Shown here: one piece after another, positions 44,926 through 55,682 of the stretch
Position numbering within the stretch: the first letter of the stretch is position 1
Layout: every line of letters begins with the position of its first letter
DNA from: Perognathus longimembris pacificus
Taxonomy: Eukaryota; Chordata; Mammalia; Rodentia; Heteromyidae
Assembly: GCF_023159225.1 (NCBI RefSeq)
Contig: NC_063176.1
Coordinates: 10,056,963 to 10,120,962, forward strand
Length of the DNA stretch: 64,000 bases
Direction of reading: 5' to 3'
Notes under the pieces: generated by a model
Told to the model about the DNA's origin: nothing
The model's database searches: none
What the model saw: the letters and a program-made list of their open reading frames with translations, nothing else
Translations under genes and position numbers: made by a program

Positions 44926-45175
44926 AGCTTCTGGAATGAGAGAGAGTCAGACTGAGAGACAGAGACACACAGAGAGACACACAGAGTGAGAGAGACACAG
45001 ATAATGGGGCCAGAGACATAATATTCTCTTCAAAAACAGCCCTGCAATGACCTCCTTCCTCCAACTCAGTCCTACCTTCTTACATTTTTTACTGTCTCCT
45101 GATAATACCACCTATCAAGAACCAGTCTTCTAACCCATGAACTTGTGGGGAACATGTAAGATCCAAACCATAACA
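44926..45175 (-). mobile_element. MaLR-type LTR 5' half, minus strand
   Basis: Read on the minus strand from 45175, it starts TGTTATGGTTTGGATC, the typical 5' terminus of MaLR LTRs, continues TTCATGGGTTAGAAGACTGG and CTGTCTCCTGATAA-type sequence (reverse), and reaches a CT-rich segment with TCTCTGTCTCTCAGTCTGAC followed by CATTCCAGAAGC, as in MST-type LTRs. The GA-rich low-complexity patch at 44937-45000 is its expanded CT-rich segment. Confidence 0.7.
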
Positions 45176-45920
45176 TCTGGCTTATTTCTTAATATAGAAA
45201 CAATCTTGAAAAGGACATCAGGTCAGAAGTGACAATATTGGATTTAGCCTGAGCCCTATGATCCTAAACTGTGAAGGTGAAGAACTTCCCGCAGCCCTTG
45301 TCAATCCTGAAAAGGGGATTATAGAAAAGACCTGTTGGTCACTATGTGCCTTAGAGAAGATTTATAGCTGCCTCCTTTGTTTAACCTCAGACAAGGTCAG
45401 AAGACTTCCCAAAATCTGTCTCTCTCTGTCTCTGTGTGTCTGTCTTTCTCTGTCTCTGTCTCTCTCTTTCTCTCTGTCTTTGTCTTGTGAATGATTAGTT
45501 GACATTTTGGTTCCCTTGGACAAAAGGAGTGAAATGCTTGTTATCTGAACTTAGGTTATGATTTCCTTCTTCCCCCAGGCACTTAAAGTTGTGAGGACCT
45601 CAGCCTGAATCAGCAAACAATCCTTCCTTAACAGCCTCTCTCTCAAGAACAGCTGGCCTCAGGGCAAAAGAGTTTCTGATTTACTATCTTCCTTTCCTCC
45701 CACTTCCCCATCCATTAATCTTATTTGCTCTCTCTTAGGAAAGAGAAAGTCCCTTTCAGTGTGACTTGTGAGAGACTGATCAGCTTTGTCTCTGCAGTAC
45801 CTCCTGTAAAGCCCAAATTACGTTCACTTCCTTTCTACTCTTGAAATGATCTTTTCCAGTAAACTTTCTCTTTGTCAGTATTCAGAGATGCTTTAGTTGA
45901 TACAGAAATTTCATTGTAAA
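45176..45920. other. Unassigned, possibly an old LTR; contains a CT-rich low-complexity patch
   Basis: The patch at 45417-45485 is TCTC/TGTC-rich. The right end has AGTAAACTTTCTCTTTGTCA and TTAGTTGATACA, which could be a decayed U5 and terminus, but I find no clear opposite end or target-site duplication. The 78-codon plus-strand frame at 45258-45494 ends in translated CT repeats and shows no domain. Confidence 0.35.
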
Positions 45921-47834
45921 AGCATTAAATTTAGCTAAGGTCTTAAATGTAATCATTAAATTAGGGCAACTCATAAGAGTTATTAATGAATTATTACCAA
46001 ACAATACATATATAAATTGCTATGCCTTTTTGTTAAAGTTTGAAATTTTATTAAATCATTTCCAATCTATGGCTATTCAGTCATGACAGCCTACATATAT
46101 GTTGATGATCTCTCAAGATTTTAATGAAGGTGAAATATTTCCTTAGAATAATCATACACTTAATAAACCATAGGATTGACTATTCAGTCTAGGAGTGTAC
46201 GGGTCATCCTTGACACTTCTGTCTTTCTGTTCCCACAAGTTCTGTTGACAATCAACTTCTGTAATGTTTACTTGCATATAGTACCAAAATCAGTATACTT
46301 TTCCAAGCCTCTACTCTAGATCACCATTGTACATTCACAATAGATCTCCAAGTGTTTTCCTCTTCTGAGTCTGTTTCTTATCTGATATCATAGATTATTT
46401 AGAATATAAAATGCTACTCATCTGATCCACATAGTTCAATGATTTATGACTGTATTTTTAGGTAAAAGATTGCTGGTGTAGTTGCTATTATGATCTTTCT
46501 AGTGAGTTCCTCTTCCTTCAGATTTACTTTTTTCTACTTTCCTGCTCCAGATTCCCTTTATTTTCCTAGTTAATTTATTTCTGTTAATTAATTTTAAGGA
46601 AAATAATAATGTTATCTTTGAAACATTCAAATGCAACTGGAACACATTAGTGTGTTTTCAAGAATGTATAGAGTCAGTTTACGTGACAACAACGAACACT
46701 ACTTGATGCCAGCTGCCTGCCTTTTAGAGACTGTGATACAACTGATATTAAGGTGTCACTCAGTGTTAAACTATGAGAAAAATATGACGTCAAACTGATA
46801 AAGTACTGTCTATAATTGTATGCTTGGTTGCATTACTCATTTTTTTTTTTTACTGTAATCCACATAGCATTTGTGAACCATGTGAGTCTAGTACCCTAAT
46901 GTATTCTGAAGTATTTAGAGTAGATTCAATAAATATCCATTGGATAAAAATAACTCTAGCATTTTTTCAGACTTAATGTTAATATTTAAGATATTTTTCC
47001 AAGGAAGAGAATATCATGTCTGTGTTTCAACAGGATGACTATCAATGCTTCTGTGGCTGACACTGAATAATATATCTGGTCCTGAGTAGGTTCTGCTGAG
47101 CTAGGGATTAAAGAGCCAAGAGAAGTGAGCCTTTTAGCCTCACCTGTTTTTCAGTATAGATTGTCATATTGAATCTATAGTCAAAAATCCAGTAGTATAT
47201 TTTAATTATCTGTATTTATGACAAAAGAAAAATCACTGTAGGTAATTGAATTTACATGCCTGGTCCAATAGTTTCAAGGGGGAACTTCTGCTTCTTCTCT
47301 AATGCATCATTTCTAATCATGTCTGATTTATTCATAATGTAAGTCATGACTGTGGGTGTTGGTTTCAGGAGTTTGACAGCATATTAAATTACAGAGAAAC
47401 AATGTTAAATAATAAGCAAATAGGAAGTAGTAGTGGGCTTTATTTCCATGAGAACACTGCTTTTATTTGGCTGAGGTAGAAGACACACTCCAAGATAAAA
47501 GTCAGTAAAGAAAGTTTGCATCTGGGGTGCTTTCCTGTAGAGTATTTGTGGACATTGAAAGAAAGTGGGAATACACATCAGAAAAATTTCAAGATACTAG
47601 GTAAACAAAACTCAGGGAAAATTTTATCGCTGAAAAAACTATCAGGCAAACGGGGGAGCTGATACCAAGGAATATAAGAAGGTTGTACTTGAAAGTAGGC
47701 AACTTCATTGAGACTGAAACTGACCTATATTTCAAGTTAAGAATTATTTATTTCAAAATTAGTTTCCTAGGCATTTGCAACACAGAAGAAGACAGAAATC
47801 CTTTTTTTTCTTTTTCTGAAGCCCAATTCTTGTA
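45921..47834. other. No recognisable feature
   Basis: About 1.9 kb of AT-rich DNA without a named repeat. Confidence 0.45.
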
Positions 47835-47990
47835 TGTATGTGTGTGTGTATGTTTGAGATGGGGATTTCTCTATGCAGCCAAATTTGACCTATAACTGGG
47901 TATTATAGTTTTGGTTGGCCTCAAATTAATTCTCCTGCTTCAGCTTTGCAAGTGCTTAAGTTACAGTCATGCACAACCATGTCCTGTTCT
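47835..47990 (-). mobile_element. B1-like SINE, minus strand
   Basis: After a short TG/TATG run, GAGATGGGGATTTCTCTATG, CAGCCAAATTTGACCTATAA, TTGGTTGGCCTCAAATTAAT and AGTCATGCACAACCATGTCC form an antisense B1-like element with an internal partial repeat. Confidence 0.68.
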
Positions 47991-48440
47991 GGCTGTTTTT
48001 GGAATGCAATTAACAAAGGAGTAATATGTGTAGTATTACCTAGGTTGACTTAGGTCAGAGAAAGTTACCTATAAAAAAAAAAAGGTATGCCTTTTAAAAA
48101 TGTGCCCAAGAAAGCGTGGATCCAAGTACTGGGAATTACCTTGATAAAATTCAGATATGAAAAGTATAAGGAAACTTAGCTGATCATTCATTGTGGAATC
48201 AGACAAATCTAAGTGGTTAAAAAAATCATAGATTTAAATGGAGCTTCAAGACACAATCTTGACATATCATTTTTAGATTACTTTCAGCGTGACATATCGT
48301 TAGATAACATAGCAGGAAAATCACATTACTAGGACTCTTAGGAAAGCATAGGGAATGTGAAATCAAGGAAGACATTAGCATGAGAATATAAGCCTGAATG
48401 AGTTGTACAGTTAATGCTACTAATAATTAAAAATAAATTG
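47991..48440. other. No recognisable feature
   Basis: AT-rich spacer. Confidence 0.4.
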
Positions 48441-48445
48441 AATTA

Positions 48446-48685
48446 GTGTCTTCTTGCAAGAAAAGAGAGTTAAAGCAAAAAAAAAAAAAAAAAAAACCCA
48501 AAAAACAAAACAGTACACTTGACAGAAAAGCAAAGGGACAACTTAAGAAAATTAAAGACGTAAAAACTGCAAAGGCTGCCGAAAAAGTGAGAAAGAATAG
48601 AACACTAAGGGAAATTCCATTAAAACTCCAGAAGGGATTGTCACAACAAACTGTTTCTGCTGCTGTTGAAATAGTGAAACCATAG
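48446..48685 (+). pseudogene. Lysine-rich open frame, possible decayed retrocopy
   Basis: A 79-codon frame with GTG, not ATG, at its first position runs through an A-rich tract (48478-48498, translated as poly-Lys) and continues with KGQLKKIKDVKTAKAAEKVR and VSAAVEIVKP before a stop. The part after the A tract is basic and uses all codon positions evenly, somewhat like a nucleolar or ribosomal-type protein, but I do not recognise it. Without a homologue it may equally be a chance frame in A-rich DNA. Confidence 0.25.
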
Positions 48686-48719
48686 AAATTATCCAAAGTG
48701 TGGAAGGTGGAATACAATC

Positions 48720-48815
48720 TTTAGGTATGGTGGCGTGAGCCTTAGTTATTCAGGTGGCTGAGATAGGAGGATCATAGGGACCCAGGAGCTTGGTGCCAGT
48801 CTTTAGTGGAAATTT
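48720..48815 (+). mobile_element. B1-like SINE fragment, plus strand
   Basis: GGTATGGTGGCGTGAGCCTT, TCAGGTGGCTGAGATAGGAG and GATCATAGGGACCCAGGAGC read as the first half of a B1-like unit. Confidence 0.65.
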
Positions 48816-49009
48816 ATATTGGTCCAAGGAATTTTCAGAGAAACAAAAAGGAGGAAATGGGTTAAGAAGTTATCTGAGGAAACAACACCTTGCTATCAGA
48901 CGGTGAGCTGCTCACATCACTGTGCAGGCTTGACCTCTTGCATCAAAATAGGTTGTGTTAAATGTCACTATCTTGGGAAACAATAGGTTGACCCTATTTC
49001 CCCTTCTTG

Positions 49010-49240
49010 TTCAAACTTTGAGGTCCAGTGCTTGAACTCGGGGCCCAACTGACCTTTCTAAGTCACCTATTTTACTATATCACTTCAGCCCTACCTCCAG
49101 CTCATCTTTTCATTAGTTAGCTGGGGATGAAGTCTCATAGACTTTCCTGCCAGGTTGGATCATAATTGTGATCTTCCAAGTCTTAGCTTTTTGAGTAAGT
49201 AGGATTATAGTTATGAGCCACTTGCATTGGGCTCTGGCCT
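49010..49240 (-). mobile_element. B1-type plus Geo composite SINE, minus strand
   Basis: Antisense Geo part (GTGCTTGAACTCGGGGCCCA), linker-like CATTAGTTAGCTGGGGATGA, then antisense B1-like head (TTTCCTGCCAGGTTGGATCA, GTAGGATTATAGTTATGAGC). Diverged but in the expected order. Confidence 0.65.
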
Positions 49241-51550
49241 TAAAATTAATTTAATGTAATTAATGTAAAATGAATTTTATGTTGACTTAACCTATCATTT
49301 TCTTGAGGCAAAAACTAAAACTGCATCCAACATTCCAAGGATAATATTTAAGAAAAATACAAAGTAGGTGTAGTTTTGCCTGAGAGCATAATGATCTGCT
49401 CTACCTATGGGTGAGGCTTGCGATTTTAATTGCAAGGATTAAGACTCATAAGCAAAGAAGAAAAGCTGGAAAGTATTAGAGTGTAACTTATTTCCTTATT
49501 TTTCTCTGAGAAATCATTTATTCCAATTCCCAGAGGAAAAAACTCGGAATATGAAGTTGATTTTTGTTTCTCCTTTAGCACTCCAACTCTTTCCCTTGCT
49601 AATTACCTAAGTAATTTCAAGAGAAAACAAATTGATAAACATAATGGTTGATTGAATCTCAGTTACTGATGCATTGAGCAACTAATTAAATACATTGTGT
49701 TTAGGTTTTGGTACATTTTTGTAGATTTCCATTCAGTATAATTTAATTGTAGATTTCCATTCATTTTGTGTCCTTTTCAATCCCTTTTGAGCGAATTATA
49801 TGTGGGCATTATCACACATAAAATTTAAAATGTCTCCAATTTTAATACCAAATAGCAGAATATTAGCTAATAACCCCCAAATACCTAATGTTAACATACT
49901 GGATGAAAATATATATGTAGTAATAGTCTACTTGTTGAAACACCTAAAAGGTTTGTTTTTATTTGACAAGACTCTTACATAAAATATAACAGTTTAGAAA
50001 GTGAAGGAAGTTTATTTAGCATAGGACTTGGAATTATAAATATCAAAGTTTTAGCAATGGTAACTATGTGGACACATGTGCTTGTACTTATTTGTATCCT
50101 AATTATTCTGGATTAAGTATTGTAATTGTGATAAGGAAAAAGTAAATTAATTTTAAAATAAAATGAGCTACAAAAGAAATAGGTTTGGGGAACCAGGGTG
50201 ATTTATATATCAAAATGAGAATTCATTATAAGCCAATTATTCCTTTTGTGCTGGGCTGGCTGTATTTTAATTTGATGCTTAGGTATGAAGAACACATAGT
50301 TTATTCCATTTAAGTCTCTCTTGTTGGACATTTAATTGTGCTCACCAATTAAACTCATATTATTGAAGGCTAAAGTTGCCTCAAATTATCTTGAGTTAAC
50401 TTGCCCAGCAATTGCAATGTTTGCTCACTCTTTAACTGAAATGAAAAATAAAAAAAGTTGAATTAACTGGAATATAAAGTGCAGCTTTAAAATCTGTTTA
50501 TACATTAGTTCTGAGGAAGATAATTTTGTCTTTTCATTGTTCTGATTGCTCAGTCACCAATAATAAAGACTGTTTGCAGTAGTGATTAGGAGCTAGACCG
50601 AAAGTTAGGAGACTTGATGGCTGAGAATAATGGCTTGGATGTTGATAAAGAATCACATTGTGGGATGCTGATTTTTACAGAATGGTTGGTGACCATACAT
50701 CAGGGTGTTGTTTCACCCATAGCCTCCACGGCCTCAGCAAAAACTGGCTATCATTTGACAATCCAAGACCAAGTGCTCCCCTGCTTGGCACATGAGAAGT
50801 GCTGGTAACACATTAACCCAGTTTTCTTGGACTGACCACATCCATGTGTGCAAAACTCAATAAACTTCTGAGGTCTTGGGGGTCTAAGCCCAGTGTCATG
50901 GGATAGTCTTTCTAATCACCCATCTGGTGGTGCACATTTGTTTGTTCTCACTTTGCTTTGTGTTGCTAAACCTGTTTCCCTATTTGTCTCCTCTAAGTCT
51001 GTCTTTGAATTATTTTTAGCAGGAGAAAAACTCATGGATTTCTAGACTAGTGACTGGAATTTGTTAACAGTAATAATCATTTTAGTATATGTGACCAAAT
51101 CAATTAATCTACTGTAAAGACCCCTCTCTTCTCCAGAATTTAACATTTAACTATCTCATTACTCTAATGTGATCCTAAATTATAATGATTATTTTTCAAA
51201 TTTTAAAACAGCTCAGTCAATTATTTTTCTCCTATCAATTGCACTTACTACTGTTTATTCTTTCTCCATATTTTTCCTCTTTCCTACATATTCTTTCCTT
51301 TCACTTGTTTACTGTTTTTTTTTTTTATTTCCCTCTTCTGGAGGTGACTTTTCATACATTTTTTTTCTGCTCTTCTAACTCTCTTTCTTTTCATCTTTTC
51401 CTCAACCAAATGGAAATAAGCTTTAATTCATGTTCATTTTTTTCTGCAGTGGTGGCTCTAGACATAGTCTGAAGATGTCTCTAATTTTTCTTCTCTACTA
51501 TGAACATTGGTGTGATTTTTCTTCACCAAAACACCAAACACCAAAACACA
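49241..51550. other. No recognisable feature, apart from a short duplication
   Basis: About 2.3 kb of AT-rich DNA. TGTAGATTTCCATTCA occurs at 49720-49735 and again at 49749-49764, a local duplication with a 29-bp period. Frames at 50614-50808 and 51169-51472 lack motifs. Confidence 0.45.
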
Positions 51551-51554
51551 AAGG

Positions 51555-51975
51555 AATAAATTTAATTCCAACTAGGTGTCCATTAGTGATGGACTTCATG
51601 TGACTATGTTCTGTAATGTGGGCAAAAGACTTGCAGGTATGGTTAAAGACTTTGAGAGGGGAGATTATGCAAGCATCCACAATGCGGTTATAATTTTGTT
51701 TCCAAGAACAAAGCAGAAATACAAGGGCCAGAGTATCAAGATGGACCGTATGTCCAAGAGATAGCCAAGTCAAGGAATGTGGACAGCTCTAGAAGATGAG
51801 AAAAACGATGTTTTCACTCCACCAGATTTCACAAAGAACATCAGCTTTGGTGATTACTAAGACAACCAAACTTTGGCGGCCAACATTCATCCTGAAAAAG
51901 TAATTATTTTTATGCTGTTTTAATCACTAACTTTGTGATCATTTGTTACAGTAGCAATAGGAAATCTGCCTGTGT
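51555..51975 (+). mobile_element. MLT1-type MaLR LTR, plus strand
   Basis: AAAGACTTTGAGAGGGGAGA, TTATGCAAGCATCCACAATG, AGCCAAGTCAAGGAATGTGG, ACAGCTCTAGAAGATGAGAA, then TTTTATGCTGTTTTAATCAC, TAACTTTGTGATCATTTGTT and ACAGTAGCAATAGGAAA follow the order of an MLT1 LTR up to its 3' end. Frames on both strands within it are not genes. Confidence 0.75.
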
Positions 51976-52007
51976 AAGGCTGATGGTCGAATAATTTTAA
52001 AGACTGA

Positions 52008-52105
52008 TCTGTTGGGCATGTATCTCAGTTGTAGATAGCAAGTGTAGCATGTGTGAAGTCCTGAGTTCTAGTCTACGTGCTGCAAAAACGAAGCAAACAA
52101 GCCTT
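52008..52105 (+). mobile_element. ID-like SINE, plus strand
   Basis: GTTGGGCATGTATCTCAGTT, then a GTGTAGCATGTGTGAAGTCC-type segment and CCTGAGTTCTAGTCTACGTG correspond to a diverged ID element, followed by an A-rich end. Confidence 0.6.
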
Positions 52106-53025
52106 TTCAGAACGGAAAGTTTGCTATGTGTGAAGGAAGGACTGGGCAGTGTTTGTAAGAGTTCTGCGGGTGAGTCAGAACATCAGCAATGGATGAGGAG
52201 GTCTATCCAATGAGCATACAAAAGGTAGAGATAGTCTGACATTTCAGGGAAGGGAAGTCATTCCTTGGGCCACTATTAATTGAACATATTCAAATATTTA
52301 TTGAAATGTTTGAGATAATAATTGTGTCTACAAACCATTTAGGGTATTTGCTTCAGGAATTAAAAAAAAGAACTTCTTACTAGTATGTGTTAAAGTTGAG
52401 TGGCTGTCCAGCCCAGCATGATATGGAGGAAAATGCAAACCTTCATCCTTTTCTTTTAATCTATCTAGTGCAGTATTTTTTTTTCATGTTTCAAACAAAG
52501 CATCACTGTTGAATGTGATACTTCATTCAATGCTAGACACGGGGTTAGAAACTCTGGGTAATTGATATTATGAGCAGGTATCACTTGCTTCCACATGGGG
52601 ACAATAGCTGCCACTTCTGGGCCTACTGGTTGTAAGGAGACGAGGGCAGTAGTCTTTTGACTTAACACTTAAAAGTATCTGGCTTCTGAAGCCTGAAGCT
52701 CGAAGTGTCTTAGTTCCTGGGGTTCGCTGATATAGCCAGCTAGATGGTCTGGTCCATCCCTTCCACTTGTGCAGCCAGGACCTGATTACTCCAAAGATCT
52801 CTTACTCATGATTTCCACCCATATAAAGTAAATGGGCTCCGGTCAGCTGATTCTTAACAATAATCATAAGTAAGTATCACATGTAAAAACAATGAAAATT
52901 GAAATATCACCAACTATCCCATTCTAGGCATATATATGCTTACTGCTTGGAACATACTTCAAGTTAGAATTGAGATAAACTTCATGAATAAAAATGGTTA
53001 TTTTTTAAATAAAAAATTTTCATTT
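52106..53025. other. No recognisable feature
   Basis: Mixed-composition unique-looking sequence. Confidence 0.4.
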
Positions 53026-53027
53026 CC

Positions 53028-53265
53028 AGAAGGGTGCCAGTGTCTCATGCCTGCATTTTCTTTAAACAGCAGTATATAACCCTGTCCTAGTGGCTGAAGT
53101 GTGAAATCCTACTGGTCACAGCTTAAGCCATTACCGGCAGGAAAGTCCATGACACAATTACTTTCAATTAACTACCAAAAGGATGGGAGTACAGTTGTGG
53201 CTTCAGTGGCAGAGTAATAGTAACTAGGGAAGAAAATCTAGGCCACAAGTTCAAGCTCCATTACG

Positions 53266-53305
<40 letters not shown>
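53028..53305 (+). mobile_element. B1-type plus Geo composite SINE, plus strand, (AC)n tail
   Basis: GGGTGCCAGTGTCTCATGCC (head), CTAGTGGCTGAAGTGTGAAA, CCGGCAGGAAAGTCCATGAC, TTTCAATTAACTACCAAAAG (linker) and TTGTGGCTTCAGTGGCAGAG with CCACAAGTTCAAGCTCCATT (Geo part) occur in order. The tail is an AC array at 53269-53303. About 20-30 extra bases sit in the head region. Confidence 0.72.
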
Positions 53306-53309
<4 letters not shown>

Positions 53310-53660
53310 GAATTAGTTCCTTTCATCAATCTGTCACCAGCTGGATTAGGCAGTAAATTCTCACATGATTCAGAAAAAGCCAAGTGCTAAAGAAGACTGT
53401 CAACTATTCAGGAAGATTGGGAATGTAATGACAGCATATATGAATTCTGAAGCCAGGCATTAAAAGCTATGGGCCTTTGGGAAAGTTATTCAAGCCATAA
53501 TAACTTAATTATGTTATTCAAAATTATAAATATTAGCTGACTATTGTAAGGGAGGGAAAGCATAAAACTGTACCTGTTGCACACCAAGTTGCTACTATTT
53601 GTTACTATACGTGTGTGTGTGTGATCCAGTATTTTGTTTGAACTTCTAGATCTTGCTTGG
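53306..53660. other. No recognisable feature
   Basis: AT-rich spacer with a short GTGTGT run at 53610-53622. Confidence 0.4.
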
Positions 53661-53662
53661 CT

Positions 53663-53707
53663 ATTTCCTTCCTTCCTTCCTTCTTTCCTTCCTTCCTTCT
53701 TTCCTTC
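53663..53707. repeat. (CTTC)n microsatellite, left part
   Basis: Short CTTC/CTTT array directly left of the LTR; probably the same original array as the longer one at 54247-54513. Confidence 0.9.
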
Positions 53708-54246
53708 TGCTGGGGTCTGGCTATACCTAGAAGGCAGGCCCCTTCTCCCGCCCTGGGGCTGCTTGGCTGTTAGCCACTTCTACCTCCCCCCCCACCCCGG
53801 GTCTGGAACCTCCCCCGGAAGAAGGAGCTAAGCCAGCCCCGCCCTCCATCTGTAAGCACATGTGCCACAATGGTGCCAGCCTAGCCCAGGGGAGGCGGTT
53901 CTATGGGCCATGATCTCTGCCCATAGAGGAAGTTCTGTGACATCACTATGATGGACAGCTCGTCAGCCGATCGCTAGTACCTAGTTAGACAATCCAAGCC
54001 TCTCCCCTTCCCGCTGTCATCACTGTAATAAATGCAATTGCCCTCCCCCTGAATAAATGGAAGTCAACCAGAGGGCTCCCCGAAATCTCTGTGTCCAGAG
54101 TCTGCTTTTGACTTTAGGGGGGCTTGGGACAGGTGGTTTCGCTGGCTCGAGCCCATCTTGGCTTAGCCCCAATTGGGACACGCTGTGGCCTCCTGCAGGG
54201 GGAGAAGCCAGTAGGGCTGGGTGTCCCCCAAATCAGTGTGGCCCGA
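53708..54246 (+). mobile_element. GC-rich solo LTR inserted in a CTTC microsatellite, plus strand
   Basis: A 539-bp GC-rich unit starts TGCTGGGGTCTGGC and ends GTGGCCCGA, with CTTC on both sides (53704-53707, 54247-54250) and CTTC/CTTT repeats continuing outward both ways. Two AATAAA signals lie at 54027-54032 and 54052-54057, followed by a U5-like CCAGAGTCTGCTTTTGACTT. The 4-bp flanking repeat would suit a class I element, but in a CTTC array it is not diagnostic. I see no primer-binding site or internal genes. Frames across it continue into microsatellite translation and are not genes. Confidence 0.7.
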
Positions 54247-54440
54247 CTTCCTTCCTTCCTTCCTTCCTTCCTTCCTTCCTTCCTTCCTTCCTTCCTTCCT
54301 TCTTCCTTCCTTCCTTCCTTCCTTCCTTCCTTCCTTCCTTCCTTCCTTCCTTCCTTCCTTCCTTCCTTCCTTCCTTCCTTCCTTCCTTTCTCTCTCTCTC
54401 TCTTTCCTTTCTTTCTTTTTTCTTTTTTTCTTTCTTTCTT

Positions 54441-54502
<62 letters not shown>

Positions 54503-54513
54503 TTCCTTCCTTT
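54247..54513. repeat. (CTTC)n/(CTTT)n polypyrimidine tract
   Basis: CTTC units up to about 54388 with one CTT slip at 54301, then CT-rich and CTTT units to 54513. Frames of 97-170 codons on both strands are Pro-Ser-Phe-Leu or Lys-Glu-Gly-Arg repeats, i.e. translated microsatellite. Confidence 0.95.
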
Positions 54514-54662
54514 CTGCCAGTGTCATACCACTTGATCCACACCCCTACTTCCTCCCTTTTCCTGATTAATTTCTTCCCAGGCTGTCTTTGAACCTAGACT
54601 TTCAGATCTTAGACTCTTGAGTAGCTAACATCACAGAAGAAAGCCACCAGTTCTTGGCTTCA
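54514..54662 (-). mobile_element. B1-type plus Geo SINE fragment, minus strand
   Basis: CTGCCAGTGTCATACCACTT, a linker-like CCTGATTAATTTCTTCCC, then AGGCTGTCTTTGAACCTAGA and CTCTTGAGTAGCTAACATCA resemble the antisense linker and B1-like head. The pyrimidine tract on its left may be its expanded tail. Confidence 0.6.
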
Positions 54663-55289
54663 TTATGGATATTTAAAACATACTTAATTTTTCCTTGTAA
54701 TAAATATCTGCTCACTTTTCTTATATAACCAGTTCATCCTGTGGCCACCAGTAAAAATTCCTCCATGACTATTCTGTGAAATGGTCCAGAGCCACATACA
54801 TTATTTTGTTGTTAAGGAGCTAAGTGAGAAACTAGAAATATTTTCAAATTCATCTAAGAACACTTAAACACCCAAAAGAGACATGGCTTTGGAAAATATT
54901 GTAGATCTAGAGTTTCTAGTGCACTCAGCTTAAAGTTAATCAAGGAGTATTTAAGATTAAGTGTAGTATTTAGGGAACTAGCAATTCAGTTTAGAAAACC
55001 TAACCCAATTGGATTTACCACATCTGTCAATCACTTCCAGCTAAGGAAGGCAACTTTGTCTAGAATGAGAAAGGAACAATTACTCAAAGGTATTGGATAT
55101 TTAAAAATACATTTCAATATGCAAGGAAGCAAATTAATTTGAACAATAATATAAAAAACAAGGAGAATATATACATTATCATTGTATTAGAAAACATTGT
55201 TAGTTCCCATATATATAAGCAAGTATCCACATGCACATATACACATTCATATTGGTATACATGGAGGACAGATGTAATGTTGGCATAGA
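54663..55289. other. No recognisable feature
   Basis: AT-rich sequence. Confidence 0.4.
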
Positions 55290-55317
55290 TCGTGTGTATG
55301 TGTGTGTGTGTGTGTGC
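55290..55317. repeat. (GT)n microsatellite
   Basis: About thirteen GT units with one ATG interruption. Confidence 0.9.
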
Positions 55318-55437
55318 AGTTCACACCTGACTTAAAAAACAATTGAAAGATGCTTCAATTTTCTGTAATTCATGGCGATTTTTGAGGAATAAATATGCTA
55401 AAATTAAATAAACTTGTAGTTTATTTATTTTTCCCTT

Positions 55438-55682
55438 TTTATTTCTTTCTTCTGTCCTGGTACTGGTGCTTAAATTCAGGGCCTTGCACACTCATTTGGC
55501 CCTTTTGCTCAAGGCTGACACTCTACAATTTGAGCCACTCCTTTATTTACTATTTCTTTTGCTAGTTAATCAGAGATAATTAGACTTCTCTGCCTGGGCT
55601 GGCTTAGAATTGCTATCTCATATCTCAGCCTCATGAGTAGCTAGGATTAATTACAAGGTGAGCCACTGGTGCCCAACTAGCT
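55438..55682 (-). mobile_element. B1-type plus Geo composite SINE, minus strand
   Basis: CCTGGTACTGGTGCTTAAAT, TTTGCTCAAGGCTGACACTC (antisense Geo), TTTTGCTAGTTAATCAGAGA (linker), TGCCTGGGCTGGCTTAGAAT and CATGAGTAGCTAGGATTAAT (antisense B1-like head) occur in order. Confidence 0.78.

Noticed and set aside
47035..47080. Possible C/D-box snoRNA (GATGACT ... CTGA)
   Set aside because: The C box does not fit RTGATGA well, the boxes are too close and no terminal stem is visible.
50540..50890. Possible processed pseudogene ending in CAATAAAC
   Set aside because: No frame with recognisable protein similarity and no poly(A) tract after the signal.
53700..54240. CpG island or promoter
   Set aside because: The segment is GC-rich but has few CpG and shows LTR-like ends and two AATAAA signals.
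54057..54591. The long frames (up to 170 codons) after 54 kb
   Set aside because: They join the U5 part of a solo LTR to translated CTTC/CTTT repeats, so they are not a fused gene.
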